This document shows positions 1-10,079 of a stretch of 64,000 nt of DNA, piece by piece. Position numbers and translations under genes: made by a program. How positions within the stretch are numbered: position 1 is the stretch's first letter; every line of letters starts with the position of its first letter. The stretch lies in the NCBI RefSeq assembly GCF_028453695.1, contig NC_135775.1:2914001-2978000 (forward strand), written 5' to 3'. Below the pieces are notes generated by a model. The model saw only the letters and a program-made list of their open reading frames with translations, had not been told where the DNA came from and made no database searches. The DNA comes from Augochlora pura. Its lineage: Eukaryota > Arthropoda > Insecta > Hymenoptera > Halictidae.

Positions 1-897
1 TCTTGATCTTCGGAATTCACGGCCGCATAAACTGCACCGGAATCATCCCCCCCGGCCCCCGCGCGGCCCGGATCGGCTCCCGCAATTTCAGCGCCCGCCT
101 TCCGAACGGAATCCAATTCCTTTATCCCTTCTGCCAGCTCGACGCTCGTAGTTCCCGGTCCGGGATCCCGGCTCGATGAAAAATCGCTGCCGACCGGCGT
201 AAACGGTGTATCGGTCTCTGATACCGGCGACGTAATTGGCCGAGCGACTACCCCGGCGACGCTCGATTTGCCCGCGACAAAACCGCCGATCTGCTCGCCT
301 CCGCGGAAATGATCGTCCCGGCTTCCGTCTCCCTCTCCTGTCATCTTTATACCTTGGCGCTTGTTAGGCGGATCGGCCGAGGACTTCTCGTCGGCTGCCG
401 CGACTTTTACGTCGACGGGGCTTCTCTCCGCTTCGGTGGTGTTTTCTGATGATCGCGTCGCGAACGTCGCGATCGTTGCATCAAAGGGCGGAGTCGCGAA
501 TTTTGCACCATTTATTTCTTGCGCTCTTGACTTATATGTTAGGGGAGGGTCTTCGTAGATGGTGTTCGTACCTGGATCGTCGTTCTTGTCGAAGATGTTA
601 AAACTATGCGTGCTGTTCTGATTACTTGGTGTCTGCGTTGTGGATACAGCGATCGTTGCGAAGGTGGTTGCATCGAAAGGGGTGGGTGCAACGGTGTCCA
701 TAAATGTAGATAAATCAGACCTGATGTACGATTTCGTTCCATTGGAAGTTGCAAGAGTAGTTTGCCCAATTTCAGTCGTGTGTCTCGATTCTTTAAGGTC
801 TGGTAACGCGGTGATGGGGGTTGAATTTTCGATGATTTTACTCGTCTTTGTAGAGTCTACGAAATGTACTGTGCTGTCATCAGTAATAGCATCCCAA
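1..897 (-). CDS. Exon 3 (partial, runs off left edge) of a secreted or membrane S/T-rich protein gene
   Basis: The frame is open from a splice acceptor (AG at 898-900, T-rich tract upstream) to base 1: 298 full codons with no stop. It joins in phase to exon 2, completing an Arg codon. The protein is rich in Thr, Ser, Ala and Asp, has several N-x-S/T sequons (ENST, SNGT, QNST, ENTT), no Cys that I see and no membrane segment. This suggests an extracellular, O/N-glycosylated mucin-like stalk or linker. Two blocks repeat imperfectly: TPFDATTFATIAVSTT and a related TPPFDATIATFATRSSE about 60 residues later. The last residues before the edge read DDSGAVYAAVNSEDQ. The C-terminus, including any transmembrane anchor, lies outside. 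Family not recognised. The open frame and splice phase are seen; the extracellular role is inferred from composition and the signal peptide in exon 1. Confidence 0.72.
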
Positions 898-1484
898 CTG
901 TTGCAATAAAATCAACAATATGATAGTTAGATTTAAGATATTATCTCGCAAGATTTTTAATTTCTTTGCAATTTTGTTACTAAATATTAAAGCACTGCGA
1001 CGTGCTTCACCCTCCTAATTTGTATCATATTTTATAAAGGAACGAATAAAAATTGCTTTTATAAATTTGCATTGCTTTTCTGTCTTCAAAAATTTTTCTA
1101 CTATTATCCTATTATATTTCTAATAAAATATTATATAATATTATATATTATGTTCTTATATAGTAACGAAATTGTCGTCAAATCGTGGCGACACTTGCAC
1201 TAGTATTAAAAAAATTAATATATAATTTATATTATATATATAATTACGTTTATAATATATAATATCAATGTATGATATTTATATACAATACTTTAATTAT
1301 CAAGACATGATTCCGGCTCGCAACCCCGTAATACTACTCGCAACAGACGGTGGTCGTTCCACGATTAATAACTAAAGGAATTTTCGCCAACATAAAAACA
1401 TAACCGAGAAATTTCACCGGTGATATCGTCCGGCAAAACCCTCGAACATCTTGTACATTTTTCTGACGTTGATACGGTACGTAC
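898..1484 (-). other. Intron 2 of the signal-peptide gene
   Basis: AT-rich stretch (mostly A/T from 910 to 1300) bounded by a GTACGT donor and a T-rich ...gcaacag acceptor on the minus strand. It holds an AT microsatellite-like run near 1215-1265 and nothing else recognisable. Confidence 0.6.
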
Positions 1485-1806
1485 CGGTTGCCGGTTGAAA
1501 AGACGGGCTCCGTGATATCGGAGGGTGCCACGGTCTCGGAGTAAGCGACCGCTAGAATTCTGAAAAGACGACCCAGTTTCTCTCTTAAAATCGAGCCCTC
1601 GGGTTGCGCCCTTTGCAGGAGCAACAGTCTCGGCCAGTCGGACTTCAAAGCGCCAAAGGGCGGCTCGGTCGACGTCGACGCGAACTTGCCAATCATCGTA
1701 TCGGTCCAGGCCGGGTCCCCGGGACGGACTTTTGACAAATAGTCCTCGAGCTCGGCGATATCGAATCTCGTGCAATCGACCGGCGACGCCGCCGTGGAAC
1801 TCGCCC
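1485..1806 (-). CDS. Exon 2 of the same signal-peptide gene
   Basis: A strong acceptor (gttttcttgcag, AG at 1807-1808 on the minus strand) opens a 322-nt exon with 106 full codons. It enters in phase 1 (A from exon 1 plus GG gives Arg) and leaves after two bases (CG) at a GTACGT donor, which matches exon 3 (CG plus T gives Arg). The peptide looks like a real globular segment. It has one Cys near its start (SPVDCTRFDIAELEDYLSKV), an acidic amphipathic stretch, then RPGDPAWTDTMIGKF, and a Leu-rich basic helix near SILREKLGRLFRILAVAY. The frame remains open past the donor to a stop near 1334, so a read-through isoform ending there is conceivable. I do not recognise the domain. Phase agreement at both borders is the main support. 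Confidence 0.7.
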
Positions 1807-2323
1807 CTGCAAGAAAACTCGTCGTAGCTAGTATCTCTCGCCCCTTCCTAATTAACCGATAGGGCGTATCCGTTTCCGATCTATACTGGTTTCGTTGACG
1901 TAACTCATTTCAGAAGATTATTATTATTTTATATTATTGTGAGTTTACTTTCTTTTCTGGGATAAGACAGCGGACCCAGTTACTGTGGGATGTCCAATTA
2001 CCGTGCCTTTACTTTGGTTTCTTCTGTATATTTTTGACTCATTTTATTTTTCTCTATTTTTAATTAAAAGCTTTAATGACTCAAACTATACATACAGAGT
2101 TAAGTATACTTCCAGTTCATTTTCTTTAGCTTATTTTTGAATATAAAAATTTAAGATATCTCGCGTGATAATATATATATTTTAGAAAATTTAATACTTT
2201 CTATATATTTTAGAAAAATTACGCGATAAATATACAATTAATTTTTTCAGAAATAAAAAGCACTGCAATTGTTCATCTCGCAGTAACGCCGCCAGCCAGC
2301 CTAATTCAAATGAGTGAACTTAC
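1807..2323 (-). other. Intron 1 of the signal-peptide gene
   Basis: 517-bp AT-rich intron with a GTAAGT donor and a ttttcttgcag acceptor. No repeats or genes are seen inside. Confidence 0.62.
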
Positions 2324-2390
2324 TATGAAAAGCAGACACGATCAAAGCCAGTGAGCAGATATTTAGACGCTGAAGAACCTCTCGCGCCAT
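2324..2390 (-). CDS. Exon 1: start codon and signal peptide
   Basis: ATG at 2388-2390 has a good eukaryotic context (A at -3, G at +4) and an in-frame stop TAG upstream, which supports it as the real start. The 22 codons read MAREVLQRLN followed by the hydrophobic ICSLALIVSAFH, a typical signal peptide (charged n-region, short h-region). The exon ends one base into a codon at a near-consensus GTAAGT donor (2318-2323). Joined to exon 2 it gives ...SAFH-R-ASSTAASPVDC. Cleavage probably falls between the AFH and SST residues, so the product would enter the secretory pathway. The exon is too short to stand out as an isolated open frame. Confidence 0.72.
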
Positions 2391-2803
2391 GATCGCCGCG
2401 CTAACTGATCGCGGGAGGTCGGTCGTCTAGCATATTCTATTTCGCCGGGATCGTCAAATTTAGCGATAGCTCGCGAATTCCTCGACGGACACGTGACGGA
2501 TTCTGACAGGAAACGACACCCGCGACTTCGGCCGCCGTTCGTGCACGGGGTCGTTCCTCTCGGTCGCAGATGCGCCGAAAACCGTGTTAGCTCGTGAATT
2601 ATTCTAACCGCGTTCGATCAATCCGACCGCGCGCTTTATTCGTGCACCGTCAGGTTTTGCTAAGAAATTCGACGCGATCCACGTCTAATTCGGCGCGTCG
2701 ATGAACACCTGTGCCAATTACCATCGGCAACGTTCACCATCGTCATGTCCGTCGTTGTCCGTCGAGTCGTTAAAACCGGGTGATCGAAGAGAGATCCCGA
2801 CTG
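2391..2803 (-). promoter_or_regulatory. CpG-rich 5' flank of the signal-peptide gene (putative promoter/5'UTR)
   Basis: This is about 400 bp of CpG-rich, non-repetitive DNA between the start codon and an AT-rich tandem array. Position and composition suggest the promoter and 5'UTR, but I see no clear TATA box or defined start site. Assignment is by location only. Confidence 0.3.
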
Positions 2804-3072
2804 TATTATATATATAAGTATGTAATAATTAATTTATTAATATATTATATATATAAGTATGTAATAATTAATTTATTAATATATTATATATATATAAGTA
2901 TGTAATAATTAATTTATTAAGATATTATATATATATAAGTCTATAATAATTAATTTATTAATATATTATATATATAAGTCTATAATAATTCATTTATTAA
3001 GATATTATATATATGAGTCTATAATGATTAATTTATTAACATATTATATATATATAACTGTATAATAAGTCG
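2804..3072. repeat. AT-rich tandem repeat, ~39-41 bp unit, ~6-7 copies
   Basis: Copies share taatttattaa and tattatatatata, with a variable centre (agtatgtaataatt or agtctataataatt). Unit length drifts through gain or loss of TA dinucleotides. The array separates the CpG-rich 5' flank of the left gene from the GC-rich stretch to its right. Confidence 0.85.
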
Positions 3073-4925
3073 CGTAGATTTGTTCGCGAGCGCCTCGACC
3101 CGCCTAATCCGCGGTTTATTCAACCGTCGTCGTCGGGTTATTACGAATCCGAGCACCGACGAAAACCACCCCGCGTTTCGTGGCGAACAATTACCGTCGA
3201 TTCCGCTTCTCTCCATCCTATCCGAAGTGTCAACTGAATTTTCCCCCGAGCGAATTAAGTCCGCGGGTACGAGAGGGGAACGGATTAGGGTCGGGAAAGA
3301 AAGACGGGCCCGATGGCTGTTATCGGGGAACGCCGGGGAAAACAGCGAGTCGACTCATCCGGAATCAATCGCTGACTGTGCAACGCAGCCGGTGGGGGGA
3401 GGGGAGGGGAGGGGAGGCTCTCGTCGAGCGGAAGACGGACGGAAGGAAGCGAGAGTAATCGTGGAAACAGGCTGTGTGTGTGTGTGTGTGCGCGCGCGAA
3501 GGAAAGGAAGCGACCGCGCAGGTGAATGAAACGAGAGTAATGCAACCAATTAGTAAGAATTAGCATCGAGCCGGGCAGAAGGGGCTGAAGAGACGACGGT
3601 CGGGCGCGAGAGGGCCAGATAAAGGAGAAGGTAGCAGGAGGTAGCGGAAGAAGAAGAACTAGGTGGAAGGAAAGGGTAGAGGGTGCCTCCCTTGTCCCTT
3701 CGACTGTGCCGGTAAAATAATTACCAGGCGTCTCCTCGCTTCCTCCGGCACCCCTCCTCTCTCCCTCTCTCTCACCCTTTACCACCCGTCCTCGCCCATC
3801 GTCTCTAACTCTTTCCCCCCCGGTTAAATGATTCCTCCGCGAAGCTTCCCGCCGGGTAGCAAAAGCGGTAGCCGGGGCGCCGGTCTGTGCGAGTCTCCTC
3901 TCTCGGCGTTTCCTCTTCGCCGCGCGGGCTGCCGCCGCGCTACTCTCCGAGAAGCACCTCGGCAGAAGCTAAAGTAATCCTGACGAACGATCAGAACCGT
4001 TGGAGCGTTCCCTCCCCACTCCCTCCCCCCTCCTGGTGTTCCCGTATTCCCGACACGAGAGGAACGGCCCCTCTACCCGCGGCGGCGGAACACGGGCCGC
4101 GTTCCGCCCCCGTGAACCGGCTAATTTGTTTCCTCTCGCGAAACAATGCACGGCTAATCCGGGCGCCGAGTAATCGCCAAGAAATGATAAGCGATGGGAG
4201 CGAATTTGTTCCTCCCCGTCGGGGGACTCGCCGCCAGTTCGCCCGCGATTGATCGACCTTATTTGTCGATTCCCCGGGACCCCTCTTTCTCTTCCACCCC
4301 CTTTATGCCCCTCTCTTTCTCTTCCACTCCCTTTCTATCTTTCCCCTTCTCTCTTCATCTCTCCATCTCTCTCTCTTTCCATCCCGCTTTCGTCGTTCCT
4401 CCTCTTCCCTTACTTCAACCTCTTTCCATCCATCCGACGATAAACCCTTTCCTCTTAATAATCGAATCGCGCCGGGGATAAGATAGGCCGCGTCGGTCGC
4501 CGAACCGATCTCCCCCTCCCCCCTCGTGCAACGAACTCGTGCAACCGCGAGTTGCTCGAACGCGGACGCGATGGAACAGCAACGGCGCAGAAGACGCTGT
4601 ACAAGAGGGGAAACGCGTCCAAGACAGAGAGGGTAATTTGTTCCTACCGGATGTACCGCTAATCCGTTCCGCAGCCGGCGAAATTGTTGACTCTAATAAA
4701 TGCGAGACGCTTTGTTGTCGGCGTGCCGTGGCACCCGCCGTAGCCCGGGGGGAACACGGCTCGATAACAACGCTACGGATTCATGGCGACGTAATCGCTC
4801 CGCTGCCGCCACTCTTCCATGCGAGGATGTTGTTTTGGCGAAATCTTCATTTTAAACGGGACATTTTGTGTTAAGAAAAAGGTTTTAAGGATGTATTGAT
4901 TTGTGGCATAGCACTTTTTTTTGGA
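3073..4925. other. GC-rich non-coding stretch with purine/pyrimidine tracts
   Basis: Mostly G+C- and CpG-rich sequence. It holds a (GT)n/(CG)n dinucleotide run at 3473-3498, G-rich tracts near 3395-3415 and a CT-rich stretch at 4281-4440. Open frames on both strands here are low-complexity (Arg/Gly/Ser/Pro) and lack splice signals or domain motifs. Confidence 0.5.
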
Positions 4926-5190
4926 TGTTTCGAGGATATTTTTAGGATATTTCTAGGATGTCCTAGGATTTTAAGATGTCTCTAAGACGTCTATAGGATA
5001 TTTCTAGGATGTCTGTAAGACGTCTCTAGGATATTTTTAAGATGTCTCTATGACGTTTCTAGGACATTTTTAAGATGTCTCTAAGACGTCTATAGGATAT
5101 TTTTAGGGTGTCTCTAAGACGTCTCTAGGATATTTTTAAGATGTCTGTAAGACGTCTCTAGGATGTTCATGGGACATTGAAGACATTTTT
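4926..5190. repeat. 33-bp minisatellite
   Basis: About six to seven imperfect copies of a 33-bp unit built on ttctaggatgtctgtaagac plus gtctctaggata. The left copies are more degenerate. The array ends at aagacatttttatggcg. Unit length is a multiple of three, but each reading frame carries stops, so it does not look coding. Confidence 0.85.
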
Positions 5191-6279
5191 ATGGCGTCTG
5201 AGCAAACGGTATTTATATATCAATAAAAGAGCATATCTAAAAATATATTTATAATATTAGGAATCATAAAAAGAAAAATTCAGAGACCAGTTTTGATACT
5301 CCCACAATTAAACTAAAAATTGTTTAGGTTAAACCCTCATCGTCCAATCAAGAATTAGTTCACCGCCGAGTGCATTGGCTTCCCCGAACTTCGAAGGCGG
5401 CTAAGCCCAAAGTCTCCTAACTCCGCGTAGACGGTCGACGATCGAAGAAGACGCGGGGATAAGGATGGATCGCCGGAATATTAATTCCGATCTGCATAAA
5501 TGCATAATGATAAATCCACCGTTCGGCCGTCGCGAGTCCAATGTTGCTGAAACCGGGAAGCATCGACGGCGAGGCGCGCGCGCGCGCGGCGTCCCCCTAA
5601 CTTCTTTCCGAGTTCGCAGACCGCCCCGGGGCTCCGTTCCCTTTTCCAGGAAAGGGTCTCCCCCGTTGGTTTACCATCGGCTCCTTTTTCGCGGGCGCCG
5701 TCGACGCGGCTAATAATAGAAATTAATTAAAAGGACTCTCGTTAATTGAGGCTGTCGGCGCGGTGACGCCGCGCCCCGCGCCGGAAAACTTGGCCGGGGC
5801 CCCGACCGACTGCGAGCGGCCGTCCAAAGTCAAAACCCTCTCTCCTCCTACCCTAACCTAACCCACCCTTCCGACGTCGACGTCCCGAGATCGGTCGTTA
5901 GCATATAATTAAGGACGATTTTGTCTCGCGGTTGTTTGTATAGTAACCGGATTATCCGTTCCGCTTTATTCGAAAATTCGCCCTCTCGACCGCGTTCGCC
6001 GCCTACGGGCGTCCGCCGCAGTGATTCCCTTGCTACTCCAATCGTTCTCGAAATTTCTGCGAACCCTTCGAGGATTTAGGATTGCCGGAGACACGGTGAC
6101 GAGACCAGAGACCACGTTGGAATCGATTAGAAATGCATCGACGTCGTTGGAATCGATCGAAAATCCGTCGACGATTTCATCGATTTAAGAAGTCTTTTTA
6201 GTTCCTTGCGAGTGATTTGTTTCATCGTCGCAGCGATCAGAGTTTCTCTATAGTTGAATGTTAACCGTGAAATAAATAA
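5191..6279. other. Non-coding, CpG-rich centre with AT-rich edges
   Basis: Contains a (GC)n run near 5573-5588 and a short imperfect direct repeat at 6117-6176 (ttggaatcgat ... tcgacg, twice). No supported gene. Confidence 0.45.
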
Positions 6280-6516
6280 TTAACCCCTTGCCGTATTTTG
6301 ACGATAGTATTTCGATGATATTTTGAAAATATCTTGTTAGATATAAATGTTATTAAGCCGGAATAAAAGTTTGTCCTCTCGTCACCGGTATTTAATCATT
6401 TAATTCAATGCAGATGAACGCAATAAATATTTTTCCATTTTCTTCCAAAAAATTATTACAGTAGAAAAAGCGCTCATCCTTGTAACTCTGGTGAAAATAT
6501 CACGGCAAGGTGTTAA
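6280..6516. mobile_element. piggyBac-like miniature element (TTAA-flanked)
   Basis: 237 bp including a TTAA at each end (6280-6283 and 6513-6516). Inner termini are inverted: CCCCTTGCCGTATTTTG on the left, and CACCTTGCCGTGATATTTT when the right end is read in reverse. No transposase coding. TTAA target duplication with C-rich termini is the piggyBac signature, so this is a non-autonomous member. Confidence 0.6.
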
Positions 6517-6554
6517 ACAATGAAGTAACAGCGCTCTATTCAACAGAGACAAAG

Positions 6555-6638
6555 TATTAGGTTGGAAACTATGAAACGGGCGTCGCAGCCGTATACAGAC
6601 TAGACAAAAGCGCCCGTTTCATAGTTTCCAAGCTAATA
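6555..6638. mobile_element. Minimal mariner-type hairpin element (80 bp plus TA duplications)
   Basis: TA dinucleotides (6555-6556 and 6637-6638) flank an 80-bp element with nearly perfect ~26-bp inverted ends. The left end reads TTAGGTTGGAAACTATGAAA and continues CGGGCG. The right end in reverse is the same with one change (TTAGCTTGG). The loop is only about 28 bp. TA duplication and a TTAGGTTGG terminus are typical of mariner. This is a solo-terminus MITE. Confidence 0.8.
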
Positions 6639-8548
6639 CTTCGTTTCATTCGTTATAACACATATCTATATCGTATATAATTCAACATGGCGCTGTTCCA
6701 CGTTACTACCCTATCTCAGAAACCTACTTCATCCTCTAAAGCGTCTCCAAATGATATTCCCCTTTCAAATGTCTCGGTATCGAATTAGCGACACGTGCGA
6801 ACTTATATTAACGATCCGTCACAAATTAACCGAGATCGAAACGGCGTCTCGAAAATAAGCCGTCCGCCGTTCGCAGTACGCCAGTCGACACGTCCAACAC
6901 CGGCGGCCGTAAAATCGCTCGCGAATCGAAACAGTCGCGGACGCAGTAAAAGCCGTACGAATTTCGTCTTCGTTTCTCGCTGTCTCGCGTTACGACGCGG
7001 CGACGTCGAGGGGAACGAACCGGTCGCCAGATTCGCGCAGCACGGAATACGAGCTGCGATGGCTGGTCACTTGCCGATTCTTATCAAGGGTATCGCGCAG
7101 CGGACCAGTCCATAAATTCATGAGCCGGGGCCGACACCGCCGACTGATATTTACGAGGTCCGCAGCTGGTAACCGTTCGGCCTTTACGACGCGTCGTAAA
7201 CGAATCCTCTTATTATCTGTCCCTTTTTATATATCGGCTCTCGCGAATCGTTCACTTCCGGTCCGGCATCGCGGCGGCAGAAAAGCGCGGGGGGCTAGTA
7301 GCCGGAACGACGATGCAATTTACGCGGGGGCGCTCCAATTGTTGAACCATATCGTGTATATCGGCCGCGGATCGCAATCGCGAAACGGTTTAAAATTACA
7401 CCGCCGCGGCATGAGATACGGTGGCGCGGGCCGCGCCGTTTCAAATATTTTTTTCCCCCGTAGCCCGCCCGCCGACGGGGAGAACCGAATGAAATTGGCC
7501 GTGTCGAGTTCATAATTGGGTTTACGCGAACTATCCCGACTCCGATGGTTTTAATAACGATTTTTTTTTTGTTGCGAGCCGGCCGCGAACGTCCCGCCGA
7601 CGCGTTTCATACGTCGGCGATAGCGTATCACGCCGCTCCGCGTGTTAACCTTTCGACGCCGGACATTTTTTTAGCGTTTACGACTGGCTAGCGTTTACGC
7701 CCGAATCTTTCATTGATTCAAACTTTCTCCAGCATCGATATAAATTATTAATACCCGCATTGGACTGTCATTTTTACATATAATTTTTAGAATTTACATA
7801 TAATAAATCTGGGTCCACATTGACCCGGCGCTCGCCAGGGTTAGCGATAGTTCGATTAAGTAAATTTTCCATCGATTTAAATCGATTCCTTTCATTTCTT
7901 TCTTAATTCGCTTATTGATTTATCTAACAAACCGGGAGGATCCTTTAGGAGGACCGTTACAGAGTCGTTCGCGGATAAGATACAACACAAAGACCGTCCT
8001 CCGCTCGGAACGATTAAAAGGGAGGAGGAGAATATCAAACGCGGGCTACGGCAGTTAAGTATGCGCGCATTGATAAAGACGCGATTGTATAACACAGAAT
8101 GTCTGCTCGCCGTAAACCTTGGCGCGCGCGCGCGGGGGGTTTTCTTCGTCGAAGAGAAGTATTTTCGATTTAATAGACGCCGGTTGGTATAACTCGAAGG
8201 AAATATAAAGCCCGGTAATTCTGCGCAGACAATGAAGCCATTAAGTACTTCGCGAGAACTCGAGTGTCTTGATGGTTCTGTTTTCAGCTGGATTCTGATT
8301 TCCATCCGGGTCTGGCGCAAAGAAAATCCAAGGAAATAAGGAATTCGATGGCTGAGTGGCCGGTAGAGACTCGGCGAGAATCGACGCGGTCCAAGGATCT
8401 GGACAATGTTAGCTGTTTTAACCCTTTAAAGTCGGAGTCGAAATATATGGAAATCCGTAATATTTGTTCAGACTTACAGCGTTTCCATTTTGTGGAACCT
8501 GGAGAATTTTATACGCTACTGTTGACCTAACAATATTAATACTAACAA
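6639..8548. other. Non-coding, CpG-rich
   Basis: No supported gene. A degenerate piggyBac-like element probably lies at 7645-7843: the left end TTAACCTTTCGACGCCGG matches the reversed right end CTAACCCTGGCGAGCGCCGG, though the right TTAA has decayed. Confidence 0.4.
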
Positions 8549-8603
8549 CCATAATAATAATAATAATAATAGTAATATTAATAATAATAATAATAATAAT
8601 AAT
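8549..8603. repeat. (AAT)n microsatellite
   Basis: Trinucleotide run interrupted by single substitutions. It produces long Ile-rich shadow frames on both strands. Confidence 0.9.
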
Positions 8604-9794
8604 GCTACTTCTACTAACAATAAACCTACTCGGAACAAAGGATAAATTATCATGGTGGTAGTTCGACCCTAATAAAACCGGCCGCTGTTCTACTCTAACC
8701 CATAACATCGCGCAAACCATAATTACCCCATTACACATGCGCGCATACGGGGGATTACAAGAGGATTGCTTTATAATCGTATACGAAATTCGACGAATTT
8801 TTGCGGGGGCACGTATTAAACCGGATAAAAAGTCCTGATAAAAGCACGTGGAACACGGTCGAACAAGAAACGCGGCCGAAATCCGTTCGCGTGGAAAATG
8901 TAGCAAAATTAGACCGCGGATTCTACGCGCGCGCGCATTTTTGATTCCGGGGCGGAAAAAGGAAGAAAACTTGACGAGAAATTCCCGCTCCGAAAATTTC
9001 GTCCGCGAGTTTTCGCGTCGTTGAAACGGGTCGTCGAAATCGTCCGACGTCGCCGTAACGTAGAACGAAAAGGGTTGCACGGGAAAACGTGTCGACCAAC
9101 GAACCGAACGCGCGATTCTGCGCGAAAGAGGAATACCTCGAGTTCGGTGAATTTGTAGGTGTAGCAGACGCAACAAGCCCGGCGCCGGCGAAGAGACGCG
9201 CGCGGGAAGAATTGGGGAAAAGGGGTGAACGCCGGGATCGCAAAGTTTCCCCGTCGCGGCAACGTTCGACGTAACCGGCGGCCGTTCTCTACGGCGCGAG
9301 CCGGTGACCGGAGAGGAGAGGAGAGGGGGAGGAGGGGGAGGGAGGGCCGACAACAAAACGGGCAAACAGAACGAAACACTTAGGCGGGAAAACGTGGAAA
9401 ACGTGGAAAAGTGGCGGCGCCGAGCCGAGGCGAGAGTAGGTATAACGACGTTCAGGGGACCAGCAAATTCATCTCGGTATCGCGAAACTCGGTCGTTCCG
9501 CGAGTTAGCGCGCGGACGACGACACGGGACGAGATTTAAAAAGTTCGAACAAAGTGCATCCCCGACGCGCGAGAGTCCCGGCTCGCGCGAGCACCCCCTC
9601 CGTCTCTGTGTTCCCGCGCGCGCGAGACGGTCCTGCTCGGACTGGGAATAATAGAATTGTTCGTTATCCTTTAAACCATATGTCTGCCGCTTTTAATCGA
9701 CCGAAGCAAGGACCCTGCGAGAACTAGACTTAGATTGTTAGTACGTAGTTAGGTCGTTTCCTTTCTTTAGTATTTTTGTACATTATTCAGTTAT
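8604..9794. other. Non-coding, CpG-rich
   Basis: G+C- and CpG-rich, with GA/G-rich runs near 9308-9345. Overlapping Arg/Ser-rich frames occur on both strands, with no splice sites or motifs that support a gene. Confidence 0.4.
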
Positions 9795-9965
9795 GTCAAG
9801 GTTCTTTTATTTTATTTTTATTTTATTTTTATTTTATTTTTATTTTTACTTATTTTATTTTTACTTATTTTATTTTACTATTATTTTTACTTATTCTATT
9901 TTATTTTTACTCATTTTATTTTATTTTTATCTTATCTTTACTCATTTCATTTCATTCTTCGCGGT
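9795..9965. repeat. (TTTTA)n-type AT-rich tandem repeat
   Basis: Imperfect repeats of ttttatttta and tttttactta. They encode only Phe/Ile/Tyr-rich artefacts. Confidence 0.85.
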
Positions 9966-10079
9966 GTTATTTTTTATTTATTTCGAAGCCCTATCAATTC
10001 AGTGAATGCAAAAAGTCGCCTATCTCGGTGACTCATAGTGGAGAGACACGAACAATAGATTCTATCTAGCTTGCATCGG

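Noticed and set aside
1334..1484. Extension of exon 2 to the in-frame stop near 1334
   Set aside because: The sequence past the GTACGT donor turns AT-rich, and the donor phase matches exon 3 exactly. Kept only as a possible retained-intron isoform.
2804..3072. Regular repeats resembling a CRISPR array
   Set aside because: Units are contiguous, AT-only and without unique spacers. The genome is eukaryotic. The same applies to the arrays at 4.9, 41.7, 48.6 and 57 kb.
5848..5865. CCTAA-type interstitial telomere repeat (ccctaacctaaccc)
   Set aside because: Only two to three units, within chance expectation.
8343..8400. tRNA-like ggctgagtggccgg
   Set aside because: No matching acceptor stem, anticodon arm or B-box (GGTTCGANNCC) at the right spacing. 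No tRNA was found anywhere in the window.
9776..10069. Phe/Tyr/Ile-rich membrane-like frame
   Set aside because: Produced entirely by ttttatttta repeats.
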